From Flagellimonas lutimaris (GTDB lineage: Bacteria > Bacteroidota > Bacteroidia > Flavobacteriales > Flavobacteriaceae), in NCBI RefSeq assembly GCF_003581615.1, contig NZ_QXFH01000077.1, positions 380,070-444,069 of the forward strand: a stretch of 64,000 nt of DNA. The letters run 5' to 3'. The translations under genes were made by a program, and so were the position numbers. Positions 1 to 8,464 of the stretch are shown here, one piece after another. The notes under the pieces are model-generated. The model saw only the letters and a list, made by a program, of their open reading frames with translations. It was not told the origin of the DNA and did no database searches. Each line of letters opens with the position of its first letter. Within the stretch, counting starts at the first letter, position 1.

Positions 1-482
1 GATAGGGTAGAAGCAAATATTCCGATGGAGGTATAACAAGCCATCAAAAACAATAATCCAAAGTAAGAGCCCAGCACTACGCCAAGGTCATAATTGCCTT
101 CTACCATTCCCAATCCTGAGATAGCAAAAACATACACTATGGTGGGAATAACAGCGATAACACACAAAAGAAAGGCGCCCCAAAATTTTCCAAGGACCAA
201 TTTCCAAATAGAGATAGGCTTTATCAACAGCAATTCCAACGTGCCCATTTTTCGTTCTTCCGAAAAACTCTTCATCGTAATGGCAGGCACCAAAAAGATA
301 AAAACCCAGGGAGCCAACAAAAAGAAGTTGCTCAAATCGGCAAAGCCGTAATCAAAAATGTTGTATTCGCCCTTGAACACCCACAGAAAAAGTCCGTTGA
401 GAAGTAAAAACGAACCCACGATTAAATAACCGATGGGCGATGTAAAAAAGGACCGTACCTCTCTCTTAAAAATTGCGAACAT
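1..482 (-). CDS. gldF: Gliding motility ABC transporter permease GldF (partial, C-terminal part outside window)
   Basis: The visible part is the first 160 residues, beginning MFAIFKREVRSFFTSPIGYL. It shows the ABC-2 permease pattern: a short cytosolic start, a first membrane segment near residues 17-37, a second near 55-70, then the EERKMGTLELLL signature and further membrane helices. This matches GldF, which with the ATPase GldA and the partner GldG forms an ABC transporter linked to flavobacterial gliding and secretion. Its ATG overlaps the stop of the ABM gene by one base (TAATG), so the two are probably translated together. GldG would be expected just left of base 1. Other ABC-2 permeases look similar; the context and the signature favour GldF. 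Confidence 0.85.
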   Translation of the reverse strand, partial: MFAIFKREVRSFFTSPIGYLIVGSFLLLNGLFLWVFKGEYNIFDYGFADLSNFFLLAPWVFIFLVPAITMKSFSEERKMGTLELLLIKPISIWKLVLGKFWGAFLLCVIAVIPTIVYVFAISGLGMVEGNYDLGVVLGSYFGLLFLMACYTSIGIFASTL

Positions 483-784
483 TAAGATGGGTTTGTTGAT
501 TGAATTTTATGAACACTCCAAGCTTCGGGTTTATCGGAGAACAATTTTTTGGTATTGCCCCAAACCTCTTTAAAGAAATCCGAGTTTCTATAATTATCCA
601 GATGGGCCTCCGTATCCCAAAAACTATAGGTGAAAAATATGTTGGGATTCGTAATGTCTTGATACAACTCTACCATATTACATCCTTCAAAAGACAAGAT
701 GCCGTTTTTAGATTCTTCAAAGATTCGCTCAAAACTAGCAATATTTTCGGGTTTAAAAGTCAGTTTTACAATGCGTATCAACAT
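482..784 (-). CDS. Antibiotic biosynthesis monooxygenase (ABM) domain protein
   Basis: A 100-residue single-domain protein with the dimeric ferredoxin-like ABM pattern: a first strand MLIRIVKLTF, a helix with ENIASFERIFEES, then FEGCNMVELYQD and the YSFWDTEAHLDNYRNSDFF segment. Family members are quinol monooxygenases, haem-degrading enzymes or have no known activity; nothing here fixes a substrate. The start codon follows the stop of the SAM hydrolase gene with no gap, and its own stop overlaps the gldF start by one base, so the three genes form one tightly coupled operon. The product is cytosolic, with no signal peptide. Confidence 0.85.
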   Translation of the reverse strand: MLIRIVKLTFKPENIASFERIFEESKNGILSFEGCNMVELYQDITNPNIFFTYSFWDTEAHLDNYRNSDFFKEVWGNTKKLFSDKPEAWSVHKIQSTNPS

Positions 785-1615
785 TTAGAGGAAATTTATG
801 GTTACGGTGTCCCTGTAATTTAGTCCAAGTAGGGAGGAAGCACCTCCAACGGAATTTAGGTCACTTTTATAAATCGCAAGTTCTATGTAGCCTGCTGAAT
901 TGAATAGGGCCAAGGCATCTCCAGGGCCTTTGCGCTGGTTTCGCTCTAAATTATAGTTAATGATGCCGTTATAGCTTTGCTGCACCTGCCGTATTTTGGT
1001 GGTTCTCGCGATAATTTCAAAATCTCGTCCGCTTCGGTAAGCTTCGAACAGGCTTTTCTGAATGTTGGTAACTACATTTCCGTAGTTATCAATATAAATT
1101 ACATTGCCAGATATACTCTTGCCTTCGTTGGTTATCCGTGGTTCAAAATCGCGCAGCTCTTTCAAACGCTCCAAAGGTCTGCCGATAACCTCCAGTTTAC
1201 CGCCGCGAGCAATGTGGCAGGCCACTTGAACGAATATATTGAGCACGGGAAAAGCACTGGGTTCTGCATTCGGCAAATTGATTTCCACCACTTTTTCGGG
1301 CTGCACCTCAGAAGTTATCAAGGAAATGACACCGCTATTGGCACTCACAAAATAATGACCGTCCACCTGAACCACAATATGCTCATTTTCTGGCGAAATT
1401 TCCGAGTCCACCCCCACTATATGCACTGTTCCCTTTGGGAACGAGCGGTACACGTTTCTGAGGATATAAGCGCATTCTTGGATATTGAAAGGACTGATGG
1501 CGTGCGAAATATCAACAACGGAAATATCGGGGAGATTTCCCAGTATTGCCCCTTTCACAGCACCCACATAGTGATCCTTATATCCAAAATCGGTAGTTAA
1601 GGTTATGATTGGCAT
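785..1615 (-). CDS. SAM hydrolase (SAM hydroxide adenosyltransferase, DUF62 family)
   Basis: A 276-residue protein of the usual family length. The N-terminus ITLTTDFGYKDHYVGAVKGA is the family signature, and the NSGVISL segment follows near residue 94. Known members convert S-adenosylmethionine and water to adenosine and methionine using an activated hydroxide; halogenases such as SalL and FlA are relatives. Halogenase activity is not indicated by anything visible, so hydrolase is the safer call. The ATG at 1615 is divergent from phoH with about 120 bp between them. It heads the operon leading to gldF. Placement beside gldF recurs in Flavobacteria as far as I recall, but the functional link is unclear. 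Confidence 0.88.
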   Translation of the reverse strand: MPIITLTTDFGYKDHYVGAVKGAILGNLPDISVVDISHAISPFNIQECAYILRNVYRSFPKGTVHIVGVDSEISPENEHIVVQVDGHYFVSANSGVISLITSEVQPEKVVEINLPNAEPSAFPVLNIFVQVACHIARGGKLEVIGRPLERLKELRDFEPRITNEGKSISGNVIYIDNYGNVVTNIQKSLFEAYRSGRDFEIIARTTKIRQVQQSYNGIINYNLERNQRKGPGDALALFNSAGYIELAIYKSDLNSVGGASSLLGLNYRDTVTINFL

Positions 1616-1660
1616 ACAATACTGTTGATATGTTTTTCCGCGTTCAAATTGATTTTTAGT

Positions 1661-1668
1661 TAAGTTTG
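1661..1668 (+). promoter_or_regulatory. Bacteroidota -7 box for phoH
   Basis: TAAGTTTG fits the TAnnTTTG consensus of the phylum's housekeeping sigma factor. It overlaps the most upstream in-frame TTG (1666), so transcription should begin after that codon. This argues that phoH starts at TTG 1735. No good TTTG -33 element lies at the usual distance. Confidence 0.45.
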
Positions 1669-1734
1669 TTTGTAAAATTAGTCAAAAAAGAAAGAATAAA
1701 ATTCTTCAAAAACAACTGTAACACCTCACATTTT

Positions 1735-2694
1735 TTGAACGAACTTGTAATAGAACTTACGGAGATTAGCCCACAAGAATTTTTTGGGCAACAAAATGCC
1801 AACATTGAGCTACTGAAAAAATACTTTCCCAAGCTTAAGATTGTAGCTAGGGGCAATAAGATAAAGGTATTTGGAGACGAAGAACTTTTGGAAGAGTTCG
1901 ATAAGCGCTTTGATGAGCTCACAGGACAGTTTGCCAAGTACAATAAGCTCGATGAAAACATGATCGAGCGGATACTAACTAGCACAAGCAAAGCTGACTA
2001 TACTTCTTCCTCTAGTAGCGGTGACGTTTTGGTGCATGGTGTAAGTGGTAGGTTGATCAAGGCCCAGACCGCCAATCAAAGACGAATGGTGGATGCCACC
2101 AAAGTTGATGATATGGTCTTTGCCATTGGCCCAGCTGGAACGGGAAAAACATATACGGGAGTTGCTTTGGCCGTAAAAGCATTAAAAGAAAAACAGGTAA
2201 GACGGATTATTTTGACCCGTCCTGCGGTGGAAGCAGGGGAGAACCTAGGGTTTCTTCCGGGGGATCTTAAGGAAAAGCTAGATCCATATATGCAGCCCTT
2301 ATACGATGCCCTTCGGGATATGATTCCTTCAGAAAAGTTGGAAAAATATATTGAGGATGGGACTATACAGATAGCTCCTATGGCTTTTATGCGTGGTCGT
2401 ACCTTGGACAATGCCTTTGTGATTTTGGATGAGGCCCAGAACACTACCCATGCTCAAATGAAAATGTTCTTGACCCGTATGGGGAAAAATGCCAAGTTTT
2501 TGTTGACGGGAGACCCAGGGCAGATTGATTTGCCGCGAAGGGTGATATCAGGTCTTAAGGAAGCATTGCTTATTTTGAAGAATGTGGATGGCATCAGCAT
2601 CATTTATTTAGATGATAAAGATGTAATCCGACACAAATTGGTGAAAAAAGTAATTGATGCCTATCAAAACATCGAGCACCAGAATCAATTCTAG
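1735..2694 (+). CDS. phoH: PhoH family ATPase
   Basis: About 319 residues from TTG 1735 ([12 protein letters not shown]). A longer frame opens at TTG 1666, but a probable -7 box overlaps it and family homology as I know it begins near NELVIEL. An N-terminal KH-like region (about 1-90) is followed by the PhoH P-loop NTPase domain: Walker [11 protein letters not shown], the [17 protein letters not shown] segment, Walker B-like FVILDEAQN, and [12 protein letters not shown]. PhoH proteins are cytosolic ATPases tied to RNA metabolism or phosphate-starvation responses; the exact role is unsettled. purC begins 8 bp downstream on the same strand, so the two are probably co-transcribed. Confidence 0.93.
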   Translation: MNELVIELTEISPQEFFGQQNANIELLKKYFPKLKIVARGNKIKVFGDEELLEEFDKRFDELTGQFAKYNKLDENMIERILTSTSKADYTSSSSSGDVLVHGVSGRLIKAQTANQRRMVDATKVDDMVFAIGPAGTGKTYTGVALAVKALKEKQVRRIILTRPAVEAGENLGFLPGDLKEKLDPYMQPLYDALRDMIPSEKLEKYIEDGTIQIAPMAFMRGRTLDNAFVILDEAQNTTHAQMKMFLTRMGKNAKFLLTGDPGQIDLPRRVISGLKEALLILKNVDGISIIYLDDKDVIRHKLVKKVIDAYQNIEHQNQF

Positions 2695-2702
2695 AAACAA
2701 TT

Positions 2703-3656
2703 ATGGGAATGAATACGCTGATGTCCACGGATTTTAACTTTCCTGGGCAAAAATCTGTTTATAAAGGAAAAGTAAGAGAGGTTTATACCTTAGAAAATGA
2801 TGTTTTGGTGATGGTTGCCACGGACCGTTTGTCTGCTTTTGATGTGGTGATGCCCAAAGGAATTCCGTACAAGGGTCAAATATTGAATCAAATTGCGACC
2901 AAAATGATGGAGGCAACCGCAGACATAGTTCCTAACTGGTTGATGGCCACTCCAGACCCCAACGTAGCAGTGGGAAAAGCTTGCGAACCTTTTAAAGTGG
3001 AAATGGTGATTCGAGGATATATGTCCGGTCATGCTGCCCGTGAATACAAAGCAGGGAAAAGATTGCTCTGTGGTGTTCAGATGCCCGAGGGAATGAAGGA
3101 GAATGATAAATTTCCGGAACCTATCATAACACCAGCCACAAAAGCAGAAAAAGGAGATCACGACGAGGATATTTCCAAAGAAGATATTTTAAGGCGAGGC
3201 ATCGTTTCCAAAGAAGATTACGAGGTGTTGGAAAAATATACCCGAGCCCTTTTCCAAAGGGGAACTGAAATAGCAGCGGAGCGAGGGCTTATTTTGGTGG
3301 ATACGAAGTACGAATTCGGTAAAACCAAGGACGGGGAAATCGTATTGATTGATGAGATTCACACTCCAGATTCATCTAGGTATTTTTATGCTGATGGATA
3401 CAAGGAGCGCCAAGAAAAGGCTGAGCCACAAAAACAACTCTCCAAGGAGTTTGTGAGACAATGGCTCATTTCTAATGGATTTCAAGGTTTGGAAGGTCAG
3501 TCCGTTCCCGAAATGTCAGATGAGTACATTGAGTCGGTTTCTAATCGTTATATAGAACTCTATGAAAATATTACTGGAGATACTTTTGTGAAAGCAGATG
3601 TTACTAATCTTCAAGAACGCATCTTAACTAATGTAAAGGCATATTTGTCAAAATAG
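2703..3656 (+). CDS. purC: Phosphoribosylaminoimidazole-succinocarboxamide synthase (SAICAR synthetase)
   Basis: A 317-residue protein that ligates aspartate to CAIR with ATP in purine synthesis. Diagnostic segments are YKGKVREVY near the start (ATP-binding strand), [36 protein letters not shown], and [15 protein letters not shown]. The length is that of the longer bacterial and yeast-type PurC, above the roughly 240 residues of E. coli. ATG codons at 2703 and 2709 are both possible starts. It follows phoH by 8 bp and ends just before a strong terminator. Confidence 0.96.
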   Translation: MGMNTLMSTDFNFPGQKSVYKGKVREVYTLENDVLVMVATDRLSAFDVVMPKGIPYKGQILNQIATKMMEATADIVPNWLMATPDPNVAVGKACEPFKVEMVIRGYMSGHAAREYKAGKRLLCGVQMPEGMKENDKFPEPIITPATKAEKGDHDEDISKEDILRRGIVSKEDYEVLEKYTRALFQRGTEIAAERGLILVDTKYEFGKTKDGEIVLIDEIHTPDSSRYFYADGYKERQEKAEPQKQLSKEFVRQWLISNGFQGLEGQSVPEMSDEYIESVSNRYIELYENITGDTFVKADVTNLQERILTNVKAYLSK

Positions 3657-3690
3657 CCACCGCATACTTGTTATTTAACCAATATATAAA

Positions 3691-3718
3691 AGGGAATTCT
3701 GTGAATTCCCTTTTTTTA
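3691..3718 (+). terminator. Rho-independent terminator after purC
   Basis: A 9-bp perfect stem (AGGGAATTC at 3691-3699 and its complement at 3703-3711), a TGT loop and a run of seven T. Confidence 0.9.
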
Positions 3719-3800
3719 TTGTCCAAACGGTAATAAACCTTAAAACTAAATTGATATATTGAGATGGCATAATCTAATTAACTAAACAAACCACCAAACT

Positions 3801-4064
3801 ATGTCTGAAAAACAAAAAAAGGCCACCGCCTATTGGAGGGAGAATCTTAAATATTTGGTTATTCTCTTGACCATCTGGTTCCTGGTCTCCTATGGAGCAG
3901 GCATCGTCTTCAAAGATGCATTGAACAATATTCGAATAGGCGGATTTAAACTAGGATTTTGGTTCGCACAACAAGGTTCCATCTACGTTTTTGTCATTCT
4001 TATTTTTGTATACGTACGTCTAATGAACAAATTGGACAAGAAATACGGCTACGAGGAGGAATAA
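3801..4064 (+). CDS. DUF4212 small subunit of sodium/solute symporter
   Basis: An 87-residue membrane protein with two predicted membrane helices (about residues 17-36 and 50-75). The N-terminus carries the AYWRENLKYL motif typical of DUF4212, and the C-terminus is charged. In the family this small protein sits directly before a VC_2705-type sodium:solute symporter, as here (28 bp gap). It is probably an accessory subunit of the acetate or monocarboxylate carrier. The gene opens the acs block after a 140-bp leader in which I could not find a clear -33/-7 promoter. Confidence 0.88.
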   Translation: MSEKQKKATAYWRENLKYLVILLTIWFLVSYGAGIVFKDALNNIRIGGFKLGFWFAQQGSIYVFVILIFVYVRLMNKLDKKYGYEEE

Positions 4065-4092
4065 ATCAACCAACTGAATAAAACCACAACTA

Positions 4093-5808
4093 ATGAGTGA
4101 TGTACAAATTTGGACTTATGTGTTGGTCGCATTGTCCTTTGGTCTATATATAGGAATTGCCATCTGGTCTAGAGCCGGTTCAACCAAAGAATTTTATGTA
4201 GCTGGTGGAGGAGTTTCCCCATTGGCAAATGGAATGGCTACGGCAGCCGATTGGATGTCGGCCGCTTCTTTTATCTCCATGGCGGGAATCATATCCTTTG
4301 CCGGGTATGATGGCGCCGTATATTTAATGGGATGGACAGGCGGCTATGTGCTTTTGGCGCTGCTATTGGCACCTTACCTTAGAAAGTTCGGAAAATTTAC
4401 AGTGCCCGATTTTATTGGGGAACGCTACTATTCTAAAACAGCTCGAGTTGTGGCGGTTATTTGCGCCCTAATTGTTTCGTTCACTTATGTGGCAGGGCAA
4501 ATGAGGGGCGTGGGTATCGTCTTTTCAAGATATTTGGAAGTAGATATCAACACAGGAGTTGTCATCGGTATGGTGATTGTTTTGTTCTATGCCGTATTGG
4601 GAGGTATGAAGGGAATCACCTATACACAAGTCGCCCAATATTGTGTGTTGATATTCGCTTTTATGGTGCCTGCTATATTTATTTCCATTCAGATGACGGG
4701 CAACCCAATTCCACAACTTGGATTTGGGGATACCTTGTCCGATGGTTCAGGAACTTATCTTTTGGATAAATTGGATGGACTTTCTACCGAACTTGGTTTT
4801 GCAGCCTATACGGATGGTTCAAAAAGTACGATTGATGTCTTTGCCATTACCTTGGCATTGATGGTGGGTACCGCAGGTTTGCCCCACGTAATTGTACGTT
4901 TTTTTACGGTAAGACGTGTGCGTGATGCCAGAAAATCGGCAGGATTGGCCTTGTTGTTTATCGCCATCTTGTATACCACGGCACCAGCCGTAGCCGTATT
5001 TGCCAGAACCAATCTTATTGAAACGGTTAGTGGGAAAGAGTACGATAATATGCCCGAATGGTTCAGCCGTTGGGAAAAAACAGGACTCATTGCCCATGAA
5101 GATAAAAACGGTGATGGGAAAATTCAATATGTGGCCGCACCGGAAATAAACGAGTTGACCGTTGACCGGGATATTATGGTACTGGCCAATCCGGAGATTG
5201 CCGATTTACCAGCATGGGTCATCGGTTTGATTGCAGCCGGAGGATTGGCCGCAGCTTTGTCGACAGCCGCGGGATTATTACTGGTGATTTCTTCTTCGGT
5301 TTCCCATGATTTAATCAAGAACGTACTTAAACCAGACCTCTCAGAAAAGCAAGAACTTTGGGCTGCCCGAATTTCTGCAGCGTTAGCTGTTGTTGTTGCC
5401 GGATACTTTGGAATCAATCCGCCCGGTTTTGTGGCTGCGGTAGTTGCTTTGGCCTTTGGCCTTGCAGCAGCATCGTTCTTTCCAGCCATTATTTTGGGGA
5501 TTTTCTATAAGAAAATGAATAGCAAAGGAGCCATATCGGGAATGATTGTAGGTCTTTGCCTGATGCTTTTCTACATGCTGAAATTTAAGTTTGGAATTTT
5601 TGACGGCGGAAAGGAAGCTGTCGGAAACCTTCAAGAAAGTTGGTGGTTTGGTATTTCGCCAGAAGGTTTTGGAACCGTAGCGATGCTTGTCAACTTTATT
5701 GTGGCCATTGTGGTGAATCAATTTACAGCTGAACCACCTGAAGAAGTGCAGGAAATTGTTGAAAATATTCGTGTCCCCAACCAAGCTGGCAAAGCATCTG
5801 AACATTAA
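4093..5808 (+). CDS. Sodium:solute symporter, acetate-type (VC_2705/ActP-like)
   Basis: A 571-residue multi-pass protein with about 13 membrane segments. SSS-family features include EFYVAGGGVSPLANGMATAADWMSAASF near the start, GERYYSKTARVVA, VLGGMKGITYTQVAQY and GLPHVIVRFFTVR. Placement between DUF4212 and acs points to acetate or a related short carboxylate taken up with sodium. A soluble loop around residues 320-360 contains DKNGDGKI (bases 5101-5124), which resembles an EF-hand calcium loop but lacks the acidic residue at position 12. Sixty-four bp separate it from acs. Substrate is inferred from context only. Confidence 0.88.
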   Translation: MSDVQIWTYVLVALSFGLYIGIAIWSRAGSTKEFYVAGGGVSPLANGMATAADWMSAASFISMAGIISFAGYDGAVYLMGWTGGYVLLALLLAPYLRKFGKFTVPDFIGERYYSKTARVVAVICALIVSFTYVAGQMRGVGIVFSRYLEVDINTGVVIGMVIVLFYAVLGGMKGITYTQVAQYCVLIFAFMVPAIFISIQMTGNPIPQLGFGDTLSDGSGTYLLDKLDGLSTELGFAAYTDGSKSTIDVFAITLALMVGTAGLPHVIVRFFTVRRVRDARKSAGLALLFIAILYTTAPAVAVFARTNLIETVSGKEYDNMPEWFSRWEKTGLIAHEDKNGDGKIQYVAAPEINELTVDRDIMVLANPEIADLPAWVIGLIAAGGLAAALSTAAGLLLVISSSVSHDLIKNVLKPDLSEKQELWAARISAALAVVVAGYFGINPPGFVAAVVALAFGLAAASFFPAIILGIFYKKMNSKGAISGMIVGLCLMLFYMLKFKFGIFDGGKEAVGNLQESWWFGISPEGFGTVAMLVNFIVAIVVNQFTAEPPEEVQEIVENIRVPNQAGKASEH

Positions 5809-5872
5809 AATGACTGTGAAATGGCTTTCTTTTTCCTTATTTTTAAAGCATCATAAAATTTAATTACACATA

Positions 5873-7780
5873 ATGAGTAACTACCACATAAAACACTTGG
5901 AGGAGTATTTTCAGGTGTATCGAAAATCCGTGAGAAACCCCGAGGGATTTTGGGAAGAAGTTGCCGAAGAGCACTTCCACTGGCGTAAAAAATGGGATTC
6001 CGTCTTGGAATGGGATTTTAGCAAACCTGAGATAAGTTGGTTCAAAGGCGCCAAGTTGAATATTACTGAAAACTGTATCGACCGTCATCTTAGAATTAGA
6101 GGTGATAAAACCGCAATTCTTTTTGAACCGAACGACCCAAAGGAAGAGGCAGAGCATATTACATATAATCAGCTTCATGTGCGTGTTTGTAGGTATGCCA
6201 ATGTTTTAAAAAATAAAGGTGTCAAAAAAGGGGACAGGGTAGTAATTTATTTACCCATGATCCCAGATTTGGCCATAGCATTATTGGCCTGTGCCCGTAT
6301 CGGGGCAATTCATTCCGTTGTGTTTGCTGGGTTTTCATCAACTGCTTTGGCAACAAGAATCAACGATTGTGGAGCTAAAATGGTACTTACGTCGGATGGT
6401 TCTTTCCGAGGAACCAAGGTAATAGATCTAAAAGCCATTGTGGATGAAGCCTTGGATAGCTGCCCTGATGTAGAAACCGTTTTGGTCACCAAACGTACAG
6501 GAGGTGATGTTACCATGAAAGAAGGTCGTGATGTATGGGTTCAACCGCTGTTGGACAAAGCATACTTGGACTGTGCACCTGAGATTATGGATGCTGAAGA
6601 CCCTTTGTTCATCCTTTATACTTCTGGTTCTACCGGACGCCCCAAAGGAATGGTGCATACAACAGGAGGATACATGGTTTATACCGCATATACATTTAAA
6701 AATGTATTCCAGTACAAAGAAGAGGATGTATATTGGTGTACGGCCGATATCGGCTGGATTACAGGACACTCTTACATTGTATACGGCCCCTTGGCCAATG
6801 GTGCTACCACAGTAATGTTCGAGGGTGTTCCTTCATATCCTGACTTTGGGAGGTTTTGGGATGTGGTGCAAAAACATAAAGTTAACCAGTTTTATACTGC
6901 CCCAACTGCAATTAGAGCTTTGGCCAAGGAAAATTTGGATTTTGTTGCGGAGTACGACCTTTCAAGCTTAAAAGTTTTGGGAACAGTAGGAGAGCCTATC
7001 AATGAGGAGGCATGGCACTGGTACAACGACCATGTAGGAGAAAAGAAATGTCCTATTGTAGATACTTGGTGGCAAACGGAAACAGGGGGAATCTTAATTT
7101 CACCAATTCCGTTTTCTACCCCAACAAAACCGACCTATGCTACTTTGCCCATGCCAGGGATTCAACCTGCCCTTATGGATGAAAATGGTAAGGAAATCAA
7201 GGGTAATCAAGTTGATGGAAGATTGTGCATCAAATATCCATGGCCATCCATTGCCAGAACTATTTGGGGAAATCACCAACGATATAAGGATACCTATTTC
7301 TCTGCTTTTGAAGGAAAATATTTTACAGGAGATGGAGCCCTTAGGGATGAGGTAGGTTATTACCGAATTACGGGTAGGGTAGATGATGTGATTATCGTTT
7401 CCGGGCATAATTTGGGAACAGCACCTATAGAAGATGCTATTAACGAACACCCAGCAGTAGCTGAATCGGCAATTGTTGGTTTCCCTCACGATATCAAAGG
7501 AAATGCATTGTACGGGTATATTATCTTGAAGGAAACGGGTGAGGACCGTAATCGTGATAATCTCAAAAAGGAAATCAATCAATTAATTACAGACCATATT
7601 GGACCCATTGCCAAATTGGATAAGATTCAGTTTACCGAAGGATTGCCAAAAACACGAAGTGGTAAGATTATGAGAAGAATTCTCAGAAAAATTGCCTCTA
7701 AGGATACCAGCAACCTAGGGGATACGTCAACTTTGTTGAACCCAGAAATTGTAGAATCCATTATGAAAGAAAGCCTTTAG
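5873..7780 (+). CDS. acs: Acetate--CoA ligase (acetyl-CoA synthetase)
   Basis: A 635-residue member of the adenylate-forming family at standard Acs length. Seen in order: the N-terminal Acs domain (SWFKGAKLNITENCIDRHL), the P-loop-like YTSGSTGRPKGMVHTTGGYM, DVYWCTADIGWITGHSYIVYG, TVGEPINEEAWHW, DTWWQTETGG, and KTRSGKIMRRILR, whose GK lysine is the usual regulatory acetylation site. It makes acetyl-CoA from acetate, ATP and CoA. It ends the symporter operon and converges on the exonuclease gene across a shared terminator. Confidence 0.97.
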   Translation: MSNYHIKHLEEYFQVYRKSVRNPEGFWEEVAEEHFHWRKKWDSVLEWDFSKPEISWFKGAKLNITENCIDRHLRIRGDKTAILFEPNDPKEEAEHITYNQLHVRVCRYANVLKNKGVKKGDRVVIYLPMIPDLAIALLACARIGAIHSVVFAGFSSTALATRINDCGAKMVLTSDGSFRGTKVIDLKAIVDEALDSCPDVETVLVTKRTGGDVTMKEGRDVWVQPLLDKAYLDCAPEIMDAEDPLFILYTSGSTGRPKGMVHTTGGYMVYTAYTFKNVFQYKEEDVYWCTADIGWITGHSYIVYGPLANGATTVMFEGVPSYPDFGRFWDVVQKHKVNQFYTAPTAIRALAKENLDFVAEYDLSSLKVLGTVGEPINEEAWHWYNDHVGEKKCPIVDTWWQTETGGILISPIPFSTPTKPTYATLPMPGIQPALMDENGKEIKGNQVDGRLCIKYPWPSIARTIWGNHQRYKDTYFSAFEGKYFTGDGALRDEVGYYRITGRVDDVIIVSGHNLGTAPIEDAINEHPAVAESAIVGFPHDIKGNALYGYIILKETGEDRNRDNLKKEINQLITDHIGPIAKLDKIQFTEGLPKTRSGKIMRRILRKIASKDTSNLGDTSTLLNPEIVESIMKESL

Positions 7781-7802
7781 TAGCTTTTGGTGAATAAATA
7801 TA

Positions 7803-7834
7803 CTAGGACCTCTTTATCTAAGGAGGTCCTTTAA
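7803..7834. terminator. Bidirectional terminator between acs and exonuclease gene
   Basis: An inverted repeat of 10 bp (AGGACCTCTT at 7805-7814 with AGGAGGTCCT at 7821-7830, one G-T pair) and a 6-base loop. It overlaps the stop codon of the minus-strand exonuclease gene. The flanking T- and A-rich tracts are short, so strength in either direction is moderate. Confidence 0.7.
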
Positions 7835-8464
7835 TTTATTGGGTTTTAATTTTTCTACTATTCTCAAGAAAGCAATGGCGGTAATAAAAGCATCGCCCAA
7901 TGCCGTGTGTCTGTCCTTGCAAGAGATACTAAACTTTTTAGCCAAATCATCCAAAGAGTATCGTTCTTTTCTTTGCACTACAGTAGAAATCAACAAGGTT
8001 CTAACATAAAGGGATTCGGTGTCCAACGTTTTATTCTTCAATTTGGGCAATCCATTTCTTTTTAAAGCGGCATTGATCATGTTCACATCGAACATCACAT
8101 GGTGCCCAACAAGGATGTGGTTTTTCGCATAAGCCAGAAACTGTTTCAAAGCTTTGAGCTCAGAGATGCTGTCCCTTTTACTTTTCTTCAGAATTCCATG
8201 GATTTCTGCACTATCTTTATTGTAATGTTCCTGTTTAATATAGACTTCAAAGTTATCTTTAACCACAATATTGTTGTCCATTAGTTTGAGTGCGCCAATA
8301 CACAACATCCGATCTTTGGTGATGCTAAACCCCGTGGTTTCTGTATCCAATACAACAAAGGTATTCTCGCGAATATCCTCCGGAAGCTTTTCCTTGAAAT
8401 AGGCCTCATACTCCCGCCAAAAATCGGGAAGCTCCAATTTTATCTTGCTAGAGAACGGCCACAT
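7814..8464 (-). CDS. DEDDh 3'-5' exonuclease (DnaQ/PolC-epsilon type)
   Basis: A 216-residue stand-alone exonuclease domain. ExoI motif VVLDTETTGF, ExoII around VGHHVMFDVNMIN, and ExoIII with RHTALGDAFITA give the four acidic residues plus histidine of the DEDDh group. It probably removes 3' nucleotides from DNA or RNA. Its ATG overlaps the stop of the DUF294 gene by one base (TAATG), so the two products are translationally coupled. The same pair stands beside acetate uptake genes in other phyla (for instance near crbS in Vibrio, as I recall), which suggests a role in acetate-linked regulation rather than replication. Confidence 0.88.
   Translation of the reverse strand: MWPFSSKIKLELPDFWREYEAYFKEKLPEDIRENTFVVLDTETTGFSITKDRMLCIGALKLMDNNIVVKDNFEVYIKQEHYNKDSAEIHGILKKSKRDSISELKALKQFLAYAKNHILVGHHVMFDVNMINAALKRNGLPKLKNKTLDTESLYVRTLLISTVVQRKERYSLDDLAKKFSISCKDRHTALGDAFITAIAFLRIVEKLKPNKLKDLLR

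Noticed and set aside
94-351. 85-codon plus-strand open frame
   Set aside because: It is antisense to gldF, whose own frame has clear permease motifs.
977-1600. 207-codon plus-strand open frame
   Set aside because: Antisense to the SAM hydrolase gene; no recognisable pattern, while the minus strand has strong family motifs.
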